Part shown: one piece after another, positions 35,847-45,315 of the stretch
Layout: each line of letters begins with the position of its first letter
How positions within the stretch are numbered: position 1 is the stretch's first letter
Source of the DNA: Bacteroidales bacterium
GTDB taxonomy: Bacteria; Bacteroidota; Bacteroidia; Bacteroidales; P3
Length of the DNA: 64,000 bases
NCBI GenBank assembly: GCA_017962445.1
Contig: JAGCVI010000020.1
Location: 1-64,000 of the forward strand
Direction of reading: 5' to 3'
Program-made: the position numbers and the translations under genes
The notes under the pieces: generated by a model
Told to the model about the DNA's origin: nothing
The model's database searches: none
The model's input: only the letters and a program-made list of their open reading frames with translations

Positions 35847-36377
35847 ATGGACAACGAAATCTTAAAAGCATTGCGTGAACGTCGCAGTGTCCGTGCTTTC
35901 AAACCGGAGCAAATAACTGACGAAGAGTTGCGTGCAGTACTTGATGCTGGCACCTATGCTCCGACGGGTATGAATTATCAGGACCCATGGATTGTGGCTG
36001 TGCAGAACCCTGATATAATCAAACAATTAGTACGTATGAATGCTGCGGTGATGGGCAGCGACACCAATCCATATTACGATGCACCGACCATTGTCTTGGT
36101 GTTCGCTTCACGTCCTGACAAATGGGAGAACGGCACTGCCGACGCCTCGTTGGTACTTGGTAATATGATGAATGCGGCCCATGCCATTGGACTGGGGTCT
36201 TGCTGGATAAATCGTGAACGCCAGATGTTCGACACAGAAGAGGGCATGACGTTGATGAAGCAGTTCGGCTTACCGGACGGACTCATGGGTGTTGGCAGCA
36301 TTTCGTTGGGTTATCCTGCCAGGCCGATCCCGCAGGCTCGTCCACGCAAGGAAAACTATTACCGCATAATAAAATAG
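35847..36377 (+). CDS. Nitroreductase family protein
   Basis: The 176-residue flavin-dependent oxidoreductase begins with the FMN-contacting motif RRSVRAFKPEQITDEEL and has APTGMNYQDPW and GLGSCWINRERQM. Ending SLGYPARPIPQARPRKENYYRI is typical. Members reduce nitro compounds, quinones or enones with NAD(P)H; the natural substrate is unknown. It comes 50 bp after ddl and 1 bp before the next gene. Confidence 0.9.
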   Translation: MDNEILKALRERRSVRAFKPEQITDEELRAVLDAGTYAPTGMNYQDPWIVAVQNPDIIKQLVRMNAAVMGSDTNPYYDAPTIVLVFASRPDKWENGTADASLVLGNMMNAAHAIGLGSCWINRERQMFDTEEGMTLMKQFGLPDGLMGVGSISLGYPARPIPQARPRKENYYRIIK

Positions 36378-36378
36378 T

Positions 36379-37158
36379 ATGAAAGAGGTCGTTGTGGATA
36401 GTGCAACACGAGAACTGCTGCGTTCCTATGCCGCCCAGTACGAGACTGCAGAATTCTTGAATGGCGACCCGTCGTGGTGGATGCATCAGGTGTACGGTGA
36501 TCAAAACCAGGAGACTATGGCTTTCCTCGCCTCGTCGCTTAGCTTCGGCAGCCGCAAGCAGTTTATGCCAAAAATAGGCCAGTTGCTTGAATGGTCTGGT
36601 GGAGATGCCTTCGATTGGGTGCGCACAGGTGCTTTCAATGTGTGCTTCCATAAAGGAGACAGCGATTGCTACTATCGCCTTTACAACAATGACTGTATGT
36701 ACAACTTCCTCAGTGCCTGTCAGCAACTGATTGTTGAACATGGCTCGTTGGGCGCTTATGTTCGCCAGAATGCCAGTACAGGCATGCAGGCTGTTGAGGC
36801 AATATGTTCCTATTTTTGCGGCTGCGGTGTCAGTGTTGTGGTCCCTAAAAACACACAGTCGGCTTGTAAGCGTGTCTGCATGTTCTTGCGCTGGATGGTG
36901 CGCTCGGATTCTCCTGTCGACTTGGGTTTGTGGTCTGAGTTTATTGACCGCCGCACTCTCATAATGCCTCTCGACACACATGTGCTCAACCAGTCGTTGC
37001 GGCTCGGCCTTCTGTCGAGTGGCACGGCTTCGATGAGTGCCGCAATCAGGCTTACAACATCGTTATCAACTATTTTCCCGGACGATCCATTGAAGGGCGA
37101 TTTTGCCCTGTTTGGCTATGGTGTAAATAATGTATCTGAAAATAAAAAAAGACAATAA
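36379..37158 (+). CDS. TIGR02757 family protein
   Basis: The 259-residue protein matches this conserved family, which is common in Bacteroidota and related to helix-hairpin-helix DNA glycosylases by fold. Landmarks are LASSLSFGSRKQF, the stretch SACKRVCMFLRWMVR, VDLGLW, IMPLDTHV and the closing DPLKGDFALFGYG. The LDTHV segment is placed like the catalytic VDTHV of endonuclease III, but activity is unproven. It is 1 bp after the nitroreductase gene and 3 bp before the flavodoxin gene. Confidence 0.85.
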   Translation: MKEVVVDSATRELLRSYAAQYETAEFLNGDPSWWMHQVYGDQNQETMAFLASSLSFGSRKQFMPKIGQLLEWSGGDAFDWVRTGAFNVCFHKGDSDCYYRLYNNDCMYNFLSACQQLIVEHGSLGAYVRQNASTGMQAVEAICSYFCGCGVSVVVPKNTQSACKRVCMFLRWMVRSDSPVDLGLWSEFIDRRTLIMPLDTHVLNQSLRLGLLSSGTASMSAAIRLTTSLSTIFPDDPLKGDFALFGYGVNNVSENKKRQ

Positions 37159-37161
37159 GAC

Positions 37162-37731
37162 ATGAAAATTAAATCTTTGAGTATTATTACAATGATTTCA
37201 CTTTGCATGTTAGGCTGCAATATGAAATCCAACAAACCGGAAATTAAAGACGAGTCTGACAACGCTATTCTGGTGACTTACTTCTCTGCTTCTGGTGTAA
37301 CAAGAGAGGCTGCCATAAATTTAGGCAAGGCCACTCATGCTGACCTCGAGGAAATCCGGCCGGAACAACCTTATTCCGAGGCCGACCTCGACTGGAGAAA
37401 CGACCAATCACGTTCTATTGTTGAGATGCGTGACGACTCTGCCCGTCCCGCTTTTGAAGAAATGGATGTCGAAATGGATGACTACAACACCATTTATATT
37501 GGTTTCCCCATCTGGTGCAACACTTATCCAAAAATCATTGCCACTTTCATAGAATCTAACAATCTTAAAGGCAAAACATTGATTCCTTTTGCTACTTCTG
37601 GCAGCTCTGGAATCGAAGCGGCCTGTGAGGATTTGAAAAAGGCTTATCCCGACTTGAACTGGAAGCCAGGAATCCTGCTTAATGGCAAGACGAAAGAAGA
37701 AATCGCACAGATGTTCGGAAAAAGCAAGTAG
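37162..37731 (+). CDS. Flavodoxin-fold lipoprotein
   Basis: The 189-residue product starts with a hydrophobic leader ending in MLGC (Cys19), a plausible though not ideal lipobox. The rest is a flavodoxin domain: VTYFSASGVTREAA is the FMN phosphate loop, YIGFPIWCNTYPKIIATF contacts the ring, and FATSGSSGIEAA follows. Such periplasmic flavodoxins are frequent in gut Bacteroidota and are thought to carry electrons or reduce quinones. The location is inferred from the leader. It is the last gene of the dnaE-to-flavodoxin run. Confidence 0.85.
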   Translation: MKIKSLSIITMISLCMLGCNMKSNKPEIKDESDNAILVTYFSASGVTREAAINLGKATHADLEEIRPEQPYSEADLDWRNDQSRSIVEMRDDSARPAFEEMDVEMDDYNTIYIGFPIWCNTYPKIIATFIESNNLKGKTLIPFATSGSSGIEAACEDLKKAYPDLNWKPGILLNGKTKEEIAQMFGKSK

Positions 37732-37810
37732 TCGACTTTGTCTATCGTTGAATTTCAGACTGCTATATTCCAATGATTCTCCTTTTTAATTATTTTTTTA
37801 CATTTTGTTG

Positions 37811-37840
37811 TTGATAATTGAAAAAAAAGTAGTAATTTAG
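37811..37840 (+). promoter_or_regulatory. Possible promoter of the TonB gene
   Basis: TTG (37811-37813), a 19-bp spacer and TAATTTAG (37833-37840) resemble the Bacteroidota promoter with one mismatch in the last T/A position. It lies 63 bp before the ATG at 37904, in a 172-bp gap that holds nothing else I recognise. Confidence 0.45.
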
Positions 37841-37903
37841 CGGTCGGAAAACAAGGTGTTTCCAATATGTATATATTTGAATAAACGATTAAAAATTAAT
37901 AAT

Positions 37904-38602
37904 ATGGAATCAAAGAAATCAAAGAAAGCTGACCTTGAAAACAAGAAAGGTCTATTCCTTGAGATTGGTTTGGTTTTCATTCTTGCTCTGGTTCTTGTTG
38001 CATTCAACATCAAGAAATCCGAGCAGAAGAAAACAGATTTTTCTACCGAAACGAAAACAAACGATATGGAGGAGATTGAGTTCACGGAGGAGCAGCAGGA
38101 AGAAGAACAGCAGCAGCCTGAAGAGCAGCAGCCTGAAGAACCTGAGCTTTCTGAGGACCAGGTTGACATTGTCGATGACAATGCTGATATTAAGAATGAA
38201 CTGGACCCCAAAGATCAGGACGAAAATATTCCTACTGGTCCGAGTGTCATTGAAGGACCTACAGAGGATTTAGTGGAAGAGGACGCTATTGAGGAAGTCC
38301 CGGATGTCGATCCTACATTCCCTGGCGGTGAAACTGCCTTATACAAATATCTCGGTAGCAATATAAAGTATCCTGAACTTGCTCGAAACAACAACATCAC
38401 AGGAACGGTTGTGGTTAAGTTCGTTGTGGAAAAAGACGGTAGGGTATCGAATGTATCTGTTCTCCGTGACATTGGTGGCGGATGCGGAAAGGAAGCTATG
38501 CGTGTTGTCGGTTCTATGCCCAAATGGACGGCTGGCGAGAAAAAAGGCAAAAAGGTCCGTTCTTTCTTCACTTTGCCTGTCCAGTTTGAACTTGAAGGAT
38601 AG
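37904..38602 (+). CDS. Energy transducer TonB
   Basis: The 232-residue protein has a cytoplasmic N-terminus rich in Lys, one membrane segment (about 17-35), a long acidic periplasmic spacer rich in Glu and Gln, and a TonB C-terminal domain from about 145 (PTFPGGETALYKYLGSNIKYP, then GTVVVKFVVEKDG). It couples proton motive force through ExbBD to outer membrane receptors. The spacer contains a 15-bp tandem repeat (38111-38140) encoding QQPEE units. I use the ATG at 37904; the open frame upstream is not supported. exbB and exbD are not adjacent. A terminator follows. Confidence 0.92.
   Translation: MESKKSKKADLENKKGLFLEIGLVFILALVLVAFNIKKSEQKKTDFSTETKTNDMEEIEFTEEQQEEEQQQPEEQQPEEPELSEDQVDIVDDNADIKNELDPKDQDENIPTGPSVIEGPTEDLVEEDAIEEVPDVDPTFPGGETALYKYLGSNIKYPELARNNNITGTVVVKFVVEKDGRVSNVSVLRDIGGGCGKEAMRVVGSMPKWTAGEKKGKKVRSFFTLPVQFELEG
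38111..38140 (+). repeat. 15-bp tandem repeat in the TonB spacer
   Basis: CAGCAGCCTGAAGAG is followed directly by CAGCAGCCTGAAGAA, encoding QQPEEQQPEE. It is a likely length-variable site in the periplasmic spacer. Confidence 0.8.
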
Positions 38603-38627
38603 CATTTATTTATACAATAATATAATT

Positions 38628-38656
38628 AAGGCGGACTTTTCTGTTCGCCTTTTTTA
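38628..38656 (+). terminator. Rho-independent terminator of the TonB gene
   Basis: The stem AAGGCGGAC/GTTCGCCTT (one G-T pair) with a 6-nt loop is followed by a run of T, 25 bp after the stop. Confidence 0.85.
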
Positions 38657-38701
38657 GTTCTTATCTCCCAAAGAAATGCCTATAAAACCCATCAAGTCTC
38701 A

Positions 38702-40645
38702 ATGATTTCTGTCAACAACTTGTCTGTCCAGTTCACAGGTGTCAATCTTTTCGACGAAGTGACTTTCAACATCAACGACCGCGACCGCATCGGTCTGGTC
38801 GGCAAAAATGGTGCTGGCAAGTCTACCCTGTTGAAGATTCTCTGTCACATGCAGGAACCTGAAACGGGAACCATAGTTATTGCTTCTGGTCAGACGGTCG
38901 GCTATTTGCCTCAGGAAATGGTTCCTGACAGTATAGGGTCTGTAATCGACGAGACGATGACAGCGTTCGATAAAATTGATTCGCTCGAGCGATTGCAGGA
39001 GCAACTGTCGTCAGAGGTCGCCATGCGCAACGATTACGAATCGCATGAATATGAGCGGCTACTGACTCGCCTGCACGATGTCACCGAGCAGATTGTTTTG
39101 CAGGGAGGCGGCAACAGACGTGAATTGGCTGAAAAAATACTACTTGGACTTGGATTCAAACATGGCGATTTCGATAGGTTAGTGTCTGAATTTAGCGGTG
39201 GTTGGCAAATGCGTGTCGAACTTGCTAAACTTCTGCTGAAACGGCCGGACTTCCTATTGCTTGACGAGCCAACCAACCACCTTGACATTGAGTCTATCCA
39301 ATGGCTCGAGGATTACCTATCAACATATGCAGGAGCGGTGGTGCTGGTATCTCACGATCGCACTTTCCTGGACAATATCACTACCCGCACAATTGAAATC
39401 ACTGCTGGCAAGATATACGATTACAACGCCTCTTATTCGGAATATGTGGTGCAGATGCAAGAACGCAGGGCTTCGCAGATGGCATCGCTTACCAACCAGC
39501 AGCGACAAGTTGCTCAAATTGAGGCATTCATAGAACGATTCCGTTACAAGGCAACCAAGTCCAAACAGGTGCAGTCACGCATCAAGATGCTGGAAAGAAT
39601 GGAGAAGATAACTATAGACGAGGTCTCTACTGAAAGCATACATTTCCAGTTTCCGCCTGCACCTCACAGCGGAAAAATAGTGATGGAAGCATCGCATCTC
39701 GGAAAGGCATATGGCGACAACAAGGTCTTCGACAATGTTGATTTTCTGGTGACAAAAAATTCCAGGATCGCTTTTGTCGGTCGCAATGGTGAGGGTAAGT
39801 CCACTCTGGCGAAAATCATTGTTGGACAGTTGAACGATTACACAGGCTCCTTCAGACTTGGACATCAGGTCCAGATTGGTTATTATGCTCAGAATCAAGC
39901 CGCCATGCTTGACGGTGAACTGACGGTGTTCCAGACCATAGACAATGCCGCAGTGGGTGACATTCGTCCAAAGATTCGCAGTATCCTCGGCTCGTTCTTG
40001 TTTGATAACGATGATATTGACAAGAAGGTTAAGGTCTTGTCGGGCGGTGAGAAGGCTAGGCTTGCTTTGGCCAAACTGCTGCTTACTCCATGCAATCTGT
40101 TGGTGCTTGATGAGCCGACTAACCATCTGGACATGGATTCGAAAGATGTATTGAAAAATGCTCTCTTGCAATATACAGGAACCCTGATTGTCGTGTCACA
40201 CGATCGTGATTTTCTACAAGGGTTAACGGATTCTTTGTTCGAGTTCCGTGATGGTGGTGTACATGAATTTAAAGGTGATATCTTTGAATTTCTTGAGTAT
40301 CGCCGTATTGAACACCTTAAAGAACTTGATGTTGTCAAGAAAAAGAATGTTGCTCAAAGGAGTCAGCAGGTTGTCTCGAAAAGCAAACTTGATTATCAGC
40401 AGTCGAAGGAGCGTGAACGTGAGCTTCGAAAACTACGAGGAAACGTAGAACGGGTCGAAAAAGAGATAGAGCAGCTCGAGTCTCTTGTCGCCGAGAAAGA
40501 GTCTCTTCTATCCTCAGGTGATGATTCTGTGGTGGGGAATGCAGATTTCTATACTGAATATCAGTCTCTGAAAGAAAAACTGGAGGAACGTATGACTGCT
40601 TGGGAAGAGGCTACCGTTGCACTCGAGACGTTTGAGCAGGCTTGA
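38702..40645 (+). CDS. ABC-F family ATPase (Uup/YheS-like)
   Basis: The 647-residue protein has two ATPase domains (Walker A GKNGAGKST and GRNGEGKST; signatures FSGGWQMRV and LSGGEKARL; both with DEPTNHLD) joined by a long charged linker, and a C-terminal coiled coil (about 560-645) rich in Glu, Lys and Arg. No membrane segments are present, so it acts on ribosomes like other ABC-F proteins rather than in transport. The coiled coil favours the Uup or YheS type over EttA, whose gene is 11 kb upstream. It converges on the next gene with 2 bp between the stops. Confidence 0.9.
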   Translation: MISVNNLSVQFTGVNLFDEVTFNINDRDRIGLVGKNGAGKSTLLKILCHMQEPETGTIVIASGQTVGYLPQEMVPDSIGSVIDETMTAFDKIDSLERLQEQLSSEVAMRNDYESHEYERLLTRLHDVTEQIVLQGGGNRRELAEKILLGLGFKHGDFDRLVSEFSGGWQMRVELAKLLLKRPDFLLLDEPTNHLDIESIQWLEDYLSTYAGAVVLVSHDRTFLDNITTRTIEITAGKIYDYNASYSEYVVQMQERRASQMASLTNQQRQVAQIEAFIERFRYKATKSKQVQSRIKMLERMEKITIDEVSTESIHFQFPPAPHSGKIVMEASHLGKAYGDNKVFDNVDFLVTKNSRIAFVGRNGEGKSTLAKIIVGQLNDYTGSFRLGHQVQIGYYAQNQAAMLDGELTVFQTIDNAAVGDIRPKIRSILGSFLFDNDDIDKKVKVLSGGEKARLALAKLLLTPCNLLVLDEPTNHLDMDSKDVLKNALLQYTGTLIVVSHDRDFLQGLTDSLFEFRDGGVHEFKGDIFEFLEYRRIEHLKELDVVKKKNVAQRSQQVVSKSKLDYQQSKERERELRKLRGNVERVEKEIEQLESLVAEKESLLSSGDDSVVGNADFYTEYQSLKEKLEERMTAWEEATVALETFEQA

Positions 40646-40647
40646 CA

Positions 40648-41898
40648 TCAACAGCTGCTACCTGCTGCATTTCCTGTGGTGAATGCTATCTGCAGGTTGT
40701 ATCCGCCAGTGTCGGCATCAAGATCCAGCACTTCACCAGTGAAATAAAGCCCTTTCACAATTCTTGATTCCATCGTTTTTGGATTGACCTCTTTAAGGTC
40801 GACACCGCCTTGCGTTATCACAGCCTCTTCGAAGTTTCCAGTGCCTGTAAGCGGAAACGATATGTCTTTCAGGAACGTCAGTATACGTTTTCTTTCCACT
40901 GCGTTTATCTGATTCAGCCGTTTGTAGTATTCCACGTGCATCGTTTTCAATGCCAGTGGAATCAGTTCAGCCGGCAGCCATAGTCGCAATGCGTCGTTAA
41001 AGACTCTGGTTCCGTTGCTGTCTAGGTCGTTGATCAAACGTTTGTCTAAAACGTTGGTGTCTACAGATGGCTTCAGGTCTATGTGAGCAATTACTTTTTC
41101 TCCGTTGTGCAGCATCCGACTTGCCACTCGGCTAGCCGAAAGAACAATAGGTCCGTCGATGCCGTTGGGTGTGAATGTCATCTCTCCGAAATGTTCGCTG
41201 ATTTTCTTTCCATCAGGGTGGGTCAATGTAAGACGGACATTCTTCAGGGCGAAATTGACCAGTTCTGTTGGTATTTCTATTTCGCCATTGAGTCTTACTA
41301 GCGCTGGAACTCTCGGTGTAACTGTGTGTCCAGCTTTTTCTGCCATCATGTATCCATCACCGGTCGAGCCTGTCAGCGGATAGCTCATGCCTCCGGTGGC
41401 AATAATTGTACTGTTGGCTCTAAGAGTGGTTCCGTCAGCACATCGCACACCATGAGCCTCGCCGTTCTCAATTAACAATGACTCCACACGACAGTTTTTA
41501 CGTATTTCAACATTGGGCATTTTTTCCAGTGCGGTGACGAGGGCAAGAAAAATGTCAAGAGACTTGCCGCTTTTGGGATAAACCCGGTCGCCACGTTCAA
41601 CCACCAAAGGCACTCCAAGCTCCTCGAACAGTTCCATAAGTTGGGTGTTGAAGAATGTAGCGAACGAATTGCGCATGAATCGTGCGTCAGAACCTATATG
41701 TGTCAGAAAATCTTTCAGAACCGCTGTGTTGGTAAGGTTACAGCGCCCTTTTCCGGTGATGCGCAGTTTCATCCCTGGTTGTGCCATCTTTTCCAACAAA
41801 TACACCTGCCTGCCGCGTCTTGCAGCGACAAGGGCGGCCATCATGCCCGATGCACCGGCGCCAACAATGATTACGCGGTTATCGTGCAATGTCTCCAA
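40648..41898 (-). CDS. FAD-dependent oxidoreductase, BaiN/HI0933 family
   Basis: This 416-residue flavoprotein of the HI0933-like family has the FAD-binding VIIVGAGASGMMAA near the N-terminus and the family motif LRITGKGRCNLTN. A C-terminal GLYFTGEVLDLDADTGGYN also matches. Members carry FAD and often look like dehydrogenases, but their substrates are mostly unknown. No in-frame ATG exists near the conserved start. The best candidates are TTG codons at 41898 or 41889, the first of which overlaps the end of the upstream universal stress gene by 20 bp. Translation is therefore probably coupled. Confidence 0.87.
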   Translation of the reverse strand: METLHDNRVIIVGAGASGMMAALVAARRGRQVYLLEKMAQPGMKLRITGKGRCNLTNTAVLKDFLTHIGSDARFMRNSFATFFNTQLMELFEELGVPLVVERGDRVYPKSGKSLDIFLALVTALEKMPNVEIRKNCRVESLLIENGEAHGVRCADGTTLRANSTIIATGGMSYPLTGSTGDGYMMAEKAGHTVTPRVPALVRLNGEIEIPTELVNFALKNVRLTLTHPDGKKISEHFGEMTFTPNGIDGPIVLSASRVASRMLHNGEKVIAHIDLKPSVDTNVLDKRLINDLDSNGTRVFNDALRLWLPAELIPLALKTMHVEYYKRLNQINAVERKRILTFLKDISFPLTGTGNFEEAVITQGGVDLKEVNPKTMESRIVKGLYFTGEVLDLDADTGGYNLQIAFTTGNAAGSSC

Positions 41899-42712
41899 TG
41901 TCTTCGGGATGAATGCAGAGGACGGGAATCTGCGAATGGTGTACTATCTGTTGGGCATTGGTGCCAAGGAACAGGCGTGCCAGCAGACGGTCTTGTTCTG
42001 TATTGATTACAACGAGGTCAGCATTTATACTGGTGGCATACTCTAGTACGGTCTTTGAATAGTCTTCATACCTGCGTCCGCAGCATGTATAGGGTATGTT
42101 TTCTTTTGCGTAAAAGTTTTCCACCTGTTTCAGGTATGTACGTAGCGTCAATGCATCCTGAGCTGATTCTATCAGTCCAAGGATGTGTATATGTGAACCG
42201 AATATCTTTGCCATCTGGGCGGCGGGAGCTACCTTTTGGCGAGAATTGGCGTTTATGCGGATTGGAACAACGATGTGCTCCAACGATTTGTGAAAATTAT
42301 AACCCTCACGTATCGTAAGGGTGGGGCAGGGGGACTCTTGCAGTATTCGTACAGCGGTACTTCCCATCCAGTATTTTTCGAAACCCGATGCTCCATTGGT
42401 TCCAATCACAACCATCGGTGAATCCTCCTTGCGCGCTTCTTCGGCAATACAACTGGCCACTTTGCCACTCTTTATCTCCCAAGTGATGTCACCATGTTTC
42501 AAATTTGGACGATGTGTTTCGCACAATTGTTGAAGCTTTTCTTTGGCTAGGTGTTCAGTCGATTCTATCTGCTCGCCAGAAAGTAGTTTCTTCACCTTCT
42601 TGACCCACAGGAGTCTGATGCCAGTATGAAGCTGGTTGGCGATGTCTACGGCTATCTCCAATGCAACATATGAGCCTTTCGAAAAATCTGTACCTACAAT
42701 TACTGATTTCAT
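41879..42712 (-). CDS. Universal stress protein with two USP domains
   Basis: The 277-residue protein has two tandem USP domains. The first ends with GTNGASGFEKYWMGST, which fits the ATP-binding pattern G-x2-G-x9-G-S/T. The second (about 145-277) lacks that pattern, so only the first probably binds ATP. USP proteins accumulate in stress or growth arrest. The gene overlaps the flavoprotein gene that follows it. It is divergent from ruvB across a 197-bp gap. Confidence 0.9.
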   Translation of the reverse strand: MKSVIVGTDFSKGSYVALEIAVDIANQLHTGIRLLWVKKVKKLLSGEQIESTEHLAKEKLQQLCETHRPNLKHGDITWEIKSGKVASCIAEEARKEDSPMVVIGTNGASGFEKYWMGSTAVRILQESPCPTLTIREGYNFHKSLEHIVVPIRINANSRQKVAPAAQMAKIFGSHIHILGLIESAQDALTLRTYLKQVENFYAKENIPYTCCGRRYEDYSKTVLEYATSINADLVVINTEQDRLLARLFLGTNAQQIVHHSQIPVLCIHPEDIGDIAR

Positions 42713-42875
42713 GATGAATGCATTTTATTTAAGTTTTAAACGTCACTATATAAAAAATATTGTACGTGCTCAGCGAAGTTTTGGCTTTGACTGATTATCG
42801 CTAATTGTCGATGCATGTATATTTCAGATAATCAAACCTCTTTTTTTTATTTTCCGCCATTCGGATTTTTTTGTG

Positions 42876-42883
42876 TATCTTTG
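42876..42883 (+). promoter_or_regulatory. Probable ruvB promoter (-7 element)
   Basis: TATCTTTG followed by CA is an exact TAnnTTTG match, 27 bp before the ruvB ATG. The -33 region is T-rich without a clear TTTG. Confidence 0.6.
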
Positions 42884-42909
42884 CAATCTCTATACGTAAC
42901 AATTTCAAC

Positions 42910-43935
42910 ATGAATGATAATCTTGACCCCACTGGAAAAAGCCAGTCGCCTCTCGAACGCGATGTGGAGCGTGCTTTGCGTCCCAAGGCTTTCGAAAGTT
43001 TCGCAGGTCAGCAGCAGGTACTCGACAATCTCAAGGTGTTTGTCCGTGCTGCCAAAGAACGTGGAGAACCGTTGGATCATGTCCTCTTGCATGGCCCTCC
43101 AGGATTGGGCAAGACCACTTTGTCTCACATTATTGCCAATGAGCTTGGCGTAAGCCTTAAAATGTCGTCGGGACCGGTACTTGACAAGCCCGGTGACCTT
43201 GCAGGCCTTCTCACTTCGTTGGATCGGAACGATGTCCTTTTCATCGACGAAATACATCGTTTGTCACCCATTGTTGAAGAGTATCTTTACTCGGCAATGG
43301 AAGACTTCCGAATTGACATCATGATCGAGTCTGGACCTGCAGCACGAAGTGTTCAGCTTAACCTCAAGCCGTTCACTCTCATTGGCGCCACCACTCGTTC
43401 AGGTATGCTTACGGCTCCGCTTCGCGCAAGGTTTGGCATCACCTGTCGTCTGCAGTATTATGACGCTGAGACATTGACTCATATAGTGAACCGCTCGGCA
43501 GGATTGCTTAATCAGAAAATCACAAGCGAGTCGGCTATGGAAATTGCTCGCCGCAGCCGTGGCACCCCCCGAATTGCGAACCTCCTGCTTCGTCGTGTGC
43601 GTGACTTTGCTCAAGTCGTCGGTGACGGTACCATTACGCTCGACATTGCTCGACATGCTCTGCAGGCTCTCAATGTCGACAGAAATGGGCTTGATGAAAT
43701 GGACATCCGCATTCTTTCCACAATAATCGACAAATTCCGAGGAGGTCCTGTCGGACTCAATACTATTGCTACAGCCGTAGGGGAGGACTCCGGTACTATT
43801 GAGGAGGTATACGAACCGTACCTTATACAGGAAGGCTATATTATGCGTACTCCTCGTGGACGTGAGGCGACACAATTGGCATATAAACACCTCGGCAAAT
43901 TCCATTCTTCTGGTCCCCAGGGAGAACTGTTCTGA
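42910..43935 (+). CDS. ruvB: Holliday junction branch migration helicase RuvB
   Basis: The 341-residue AAA+ motor drives branch migration with RuvA. Walker A is [10 protein letters not shown] (61-70), Walker B is [10 protein letters not shown], sensor 1 is [11 protein letters not shown], and the winged-helix C-terminus ends [13 protein letters not shown]. The frame is open from 42871, but the ATG at 42910 gives the usual short N-terminal arm ([21 protein letters not shown]). hutI follows after 32 bp. Confidence 0.97.
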   Translation: MNDNLDPTGKSQSPLERDVERALRPKAFESFAGQQQVLDNLKVFVRAAKERGEPLDHVLLHGPPGLGKTTLSHIIANELGVSLKMSSGPVLDKPGDLAGLLTSLDRNDVLFIDEIHRLSPIVEEYLYSAMEDFRIDIMIESGPAARSVQLNLKPFTLIGATTRSGMLTAPLRARFGITCRLQYYDAETLTHIVNRSAGLLNQKITSESAMEIARRSRGTPRIANLLLRRVRDFAQVVGDGTITLDIARHALQALNVDRNGLDEMDIRILSTIIDKFRGGPVGLNTIATAVGEDSGTIEEVYEPYLIQEGYIMRTPRGREATQLAYKHLGKFHSSGPQGELF

Positions 43936-43967
43936 ATTTAAAACTCTCAACTTTTATATCTTTCATA

Positions 43968-45203
43968 ATGAAAACTCTCATAAAAAACATCAAAGAACTT
44001 GTCCAAGTAGAGTACCAGCCTAAGGTTCGTGTAATGGGCAAGGATATGGCAAATATTCAAACAATCAAGAATGCCTACCTTATTGTCGAGGATGACAAGA
44101 TCAGTTCTTTCGGACAGATGATCGACCTTGCAGAGCAGACTTTTGACCTCGAGGTTGATGCTACAGGACGTATGGTGTTCCCGACTTTCTGTGATTCGCA
44201 TACACATATGGTATACGCAGGAAGCCGCGAGATTGAGTATATCGACAAAATCAGAGGCTTGTCCTATGATGAAATTGCCAAACGTGGTGGAGGAATCCTT
44301 AATTCGGCCAAGCGTGTCCAGGAGGCTTCGGAGCAGCAACTGTTTGACGATGCTCTTGCCCGTCTTGAAATGATGACCTCGTTTGGTACAGGTGCTGTAG
44401 AAATTAAGTCGGGTTATGGTATGACCGTCGAGGCTGAGATGAAAATGCTCCGCGTCATACGTCGACTCAAGGAAGTGTCTCCGCTTACAATCAAATCCAC
44501 CCTATTGGGTGCTCATGGCATCCCTATGGAGTATCGCGGTTGTCAGGAAAAATTTGTAGACTTGGTTGTTAACGAGATGGTACCGCAAGCTGCGGCTGAA
44601 GGTCTGGCCGACTATATCGATGTTTTCTGTGACGAAGGTTTCTTTACCGTTGAGGATACAGCCCGCATTCTTGAGGCTGGTGCAAAATACGGTATGCGAC
44701 CAAAAATACATGCCAATGAGATGGCCTGTTCTGGTGGAATTCAAGTGGCTGTGAAATACAATGCTCTCTCATGCGATCATCTCGAGTTTACTGGCGATGC
44801 CGAAATCGAATGTCTGCTTGGCTCAGAGACTATGCCCACTGTACTTCCGGGTGCTGCATTCTTCCTTAACATGCAGCATGCACCTGTCCGTAAAATGATG
44901 GACGCAGGTCTTGCTGTCGCTATGGCGTCTGATTACAACCCTGGCTCCTCGCCTTCTGGTAACATGCAGCTGATTCTTTCTTTCGCATGCGTAAACTATC
45001 GCATGCTGCCGGAAGAGGCTCTCAACGCCACAACAATCAATAGTGGTTATGCAATGGGCGTCAGCGACCGTTTGGGAAGCATTGCTGTCGGTAAGACTGC
45101 AAACTTCTACATCACAAAGCCGATTTCCACGTTTGAGTATATGCCTTACGCTTATGGCGAAAACAAGGTAGAATCGGTGTTCCTCAATGGTAAAAGAGTC
45201 TAG
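43968..45203 (+). CDS. hutI: Imidazolonepropionase
   Basis: The 411-residue amidohydrolase opens the imidazolone ring in histidine breakdown. The metal site is seen as FCDSHTHMVYAG, with further ligands in GAHGIP, KIHANEM and ASDYNPGS. The SREIEYIDKIRG stretch after the HxH is typical of HutI. Length is normal. The other hut genes are not nearby: it lies between ruvB and a LolD-like ATPase gene, 32 bp after ruvB. Confidence 0.94.
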   Translation: MKTLIKNIKELVQVEYQPKVRVMGKDMANIQTIKNAYLIVEDDKISSFGQMIDLAEQTFDLEVDATGRMVFPTFCDSHTHMVYAGSREIEYIDKIRGLSYDEIAKRGGGILNSAKRVQEASEQQLFDDALARLEMMTSFGTGAVEIKSGYGMTVEAEMKMLRVIRRLKEVSPLTIKSTLLGAHGIPMEYRGCQEKFVDLVVNEMVPQAAAEGLADYIDVFCDEGFFTVEDTARILEAGAKYGMRPKIHANEMACSGGIQVAVKYNALSCDHLEFTGDAEIECLLGSETMPTVLPGAAFFLNMQHAPVRKMMDAGLAVAMASDYNPGSSPSGNMQLILSFACVNYRMLPEEALNATTINSGYAMGVSDRLGSIAVGKTANFYITKPISTFEYMPYAYGENKVESVFLNGKRV

Positions 45204-45315
45204 CCTTTTATTATAATATTTTAGAATCTCGTTTTCTATTTGCTCCATCAAAATTCCTATTGTCTTTTCATGCTCTCATCAATAATCATCAAACCCTGAA
45301 ACTCTCTACCTTCTA

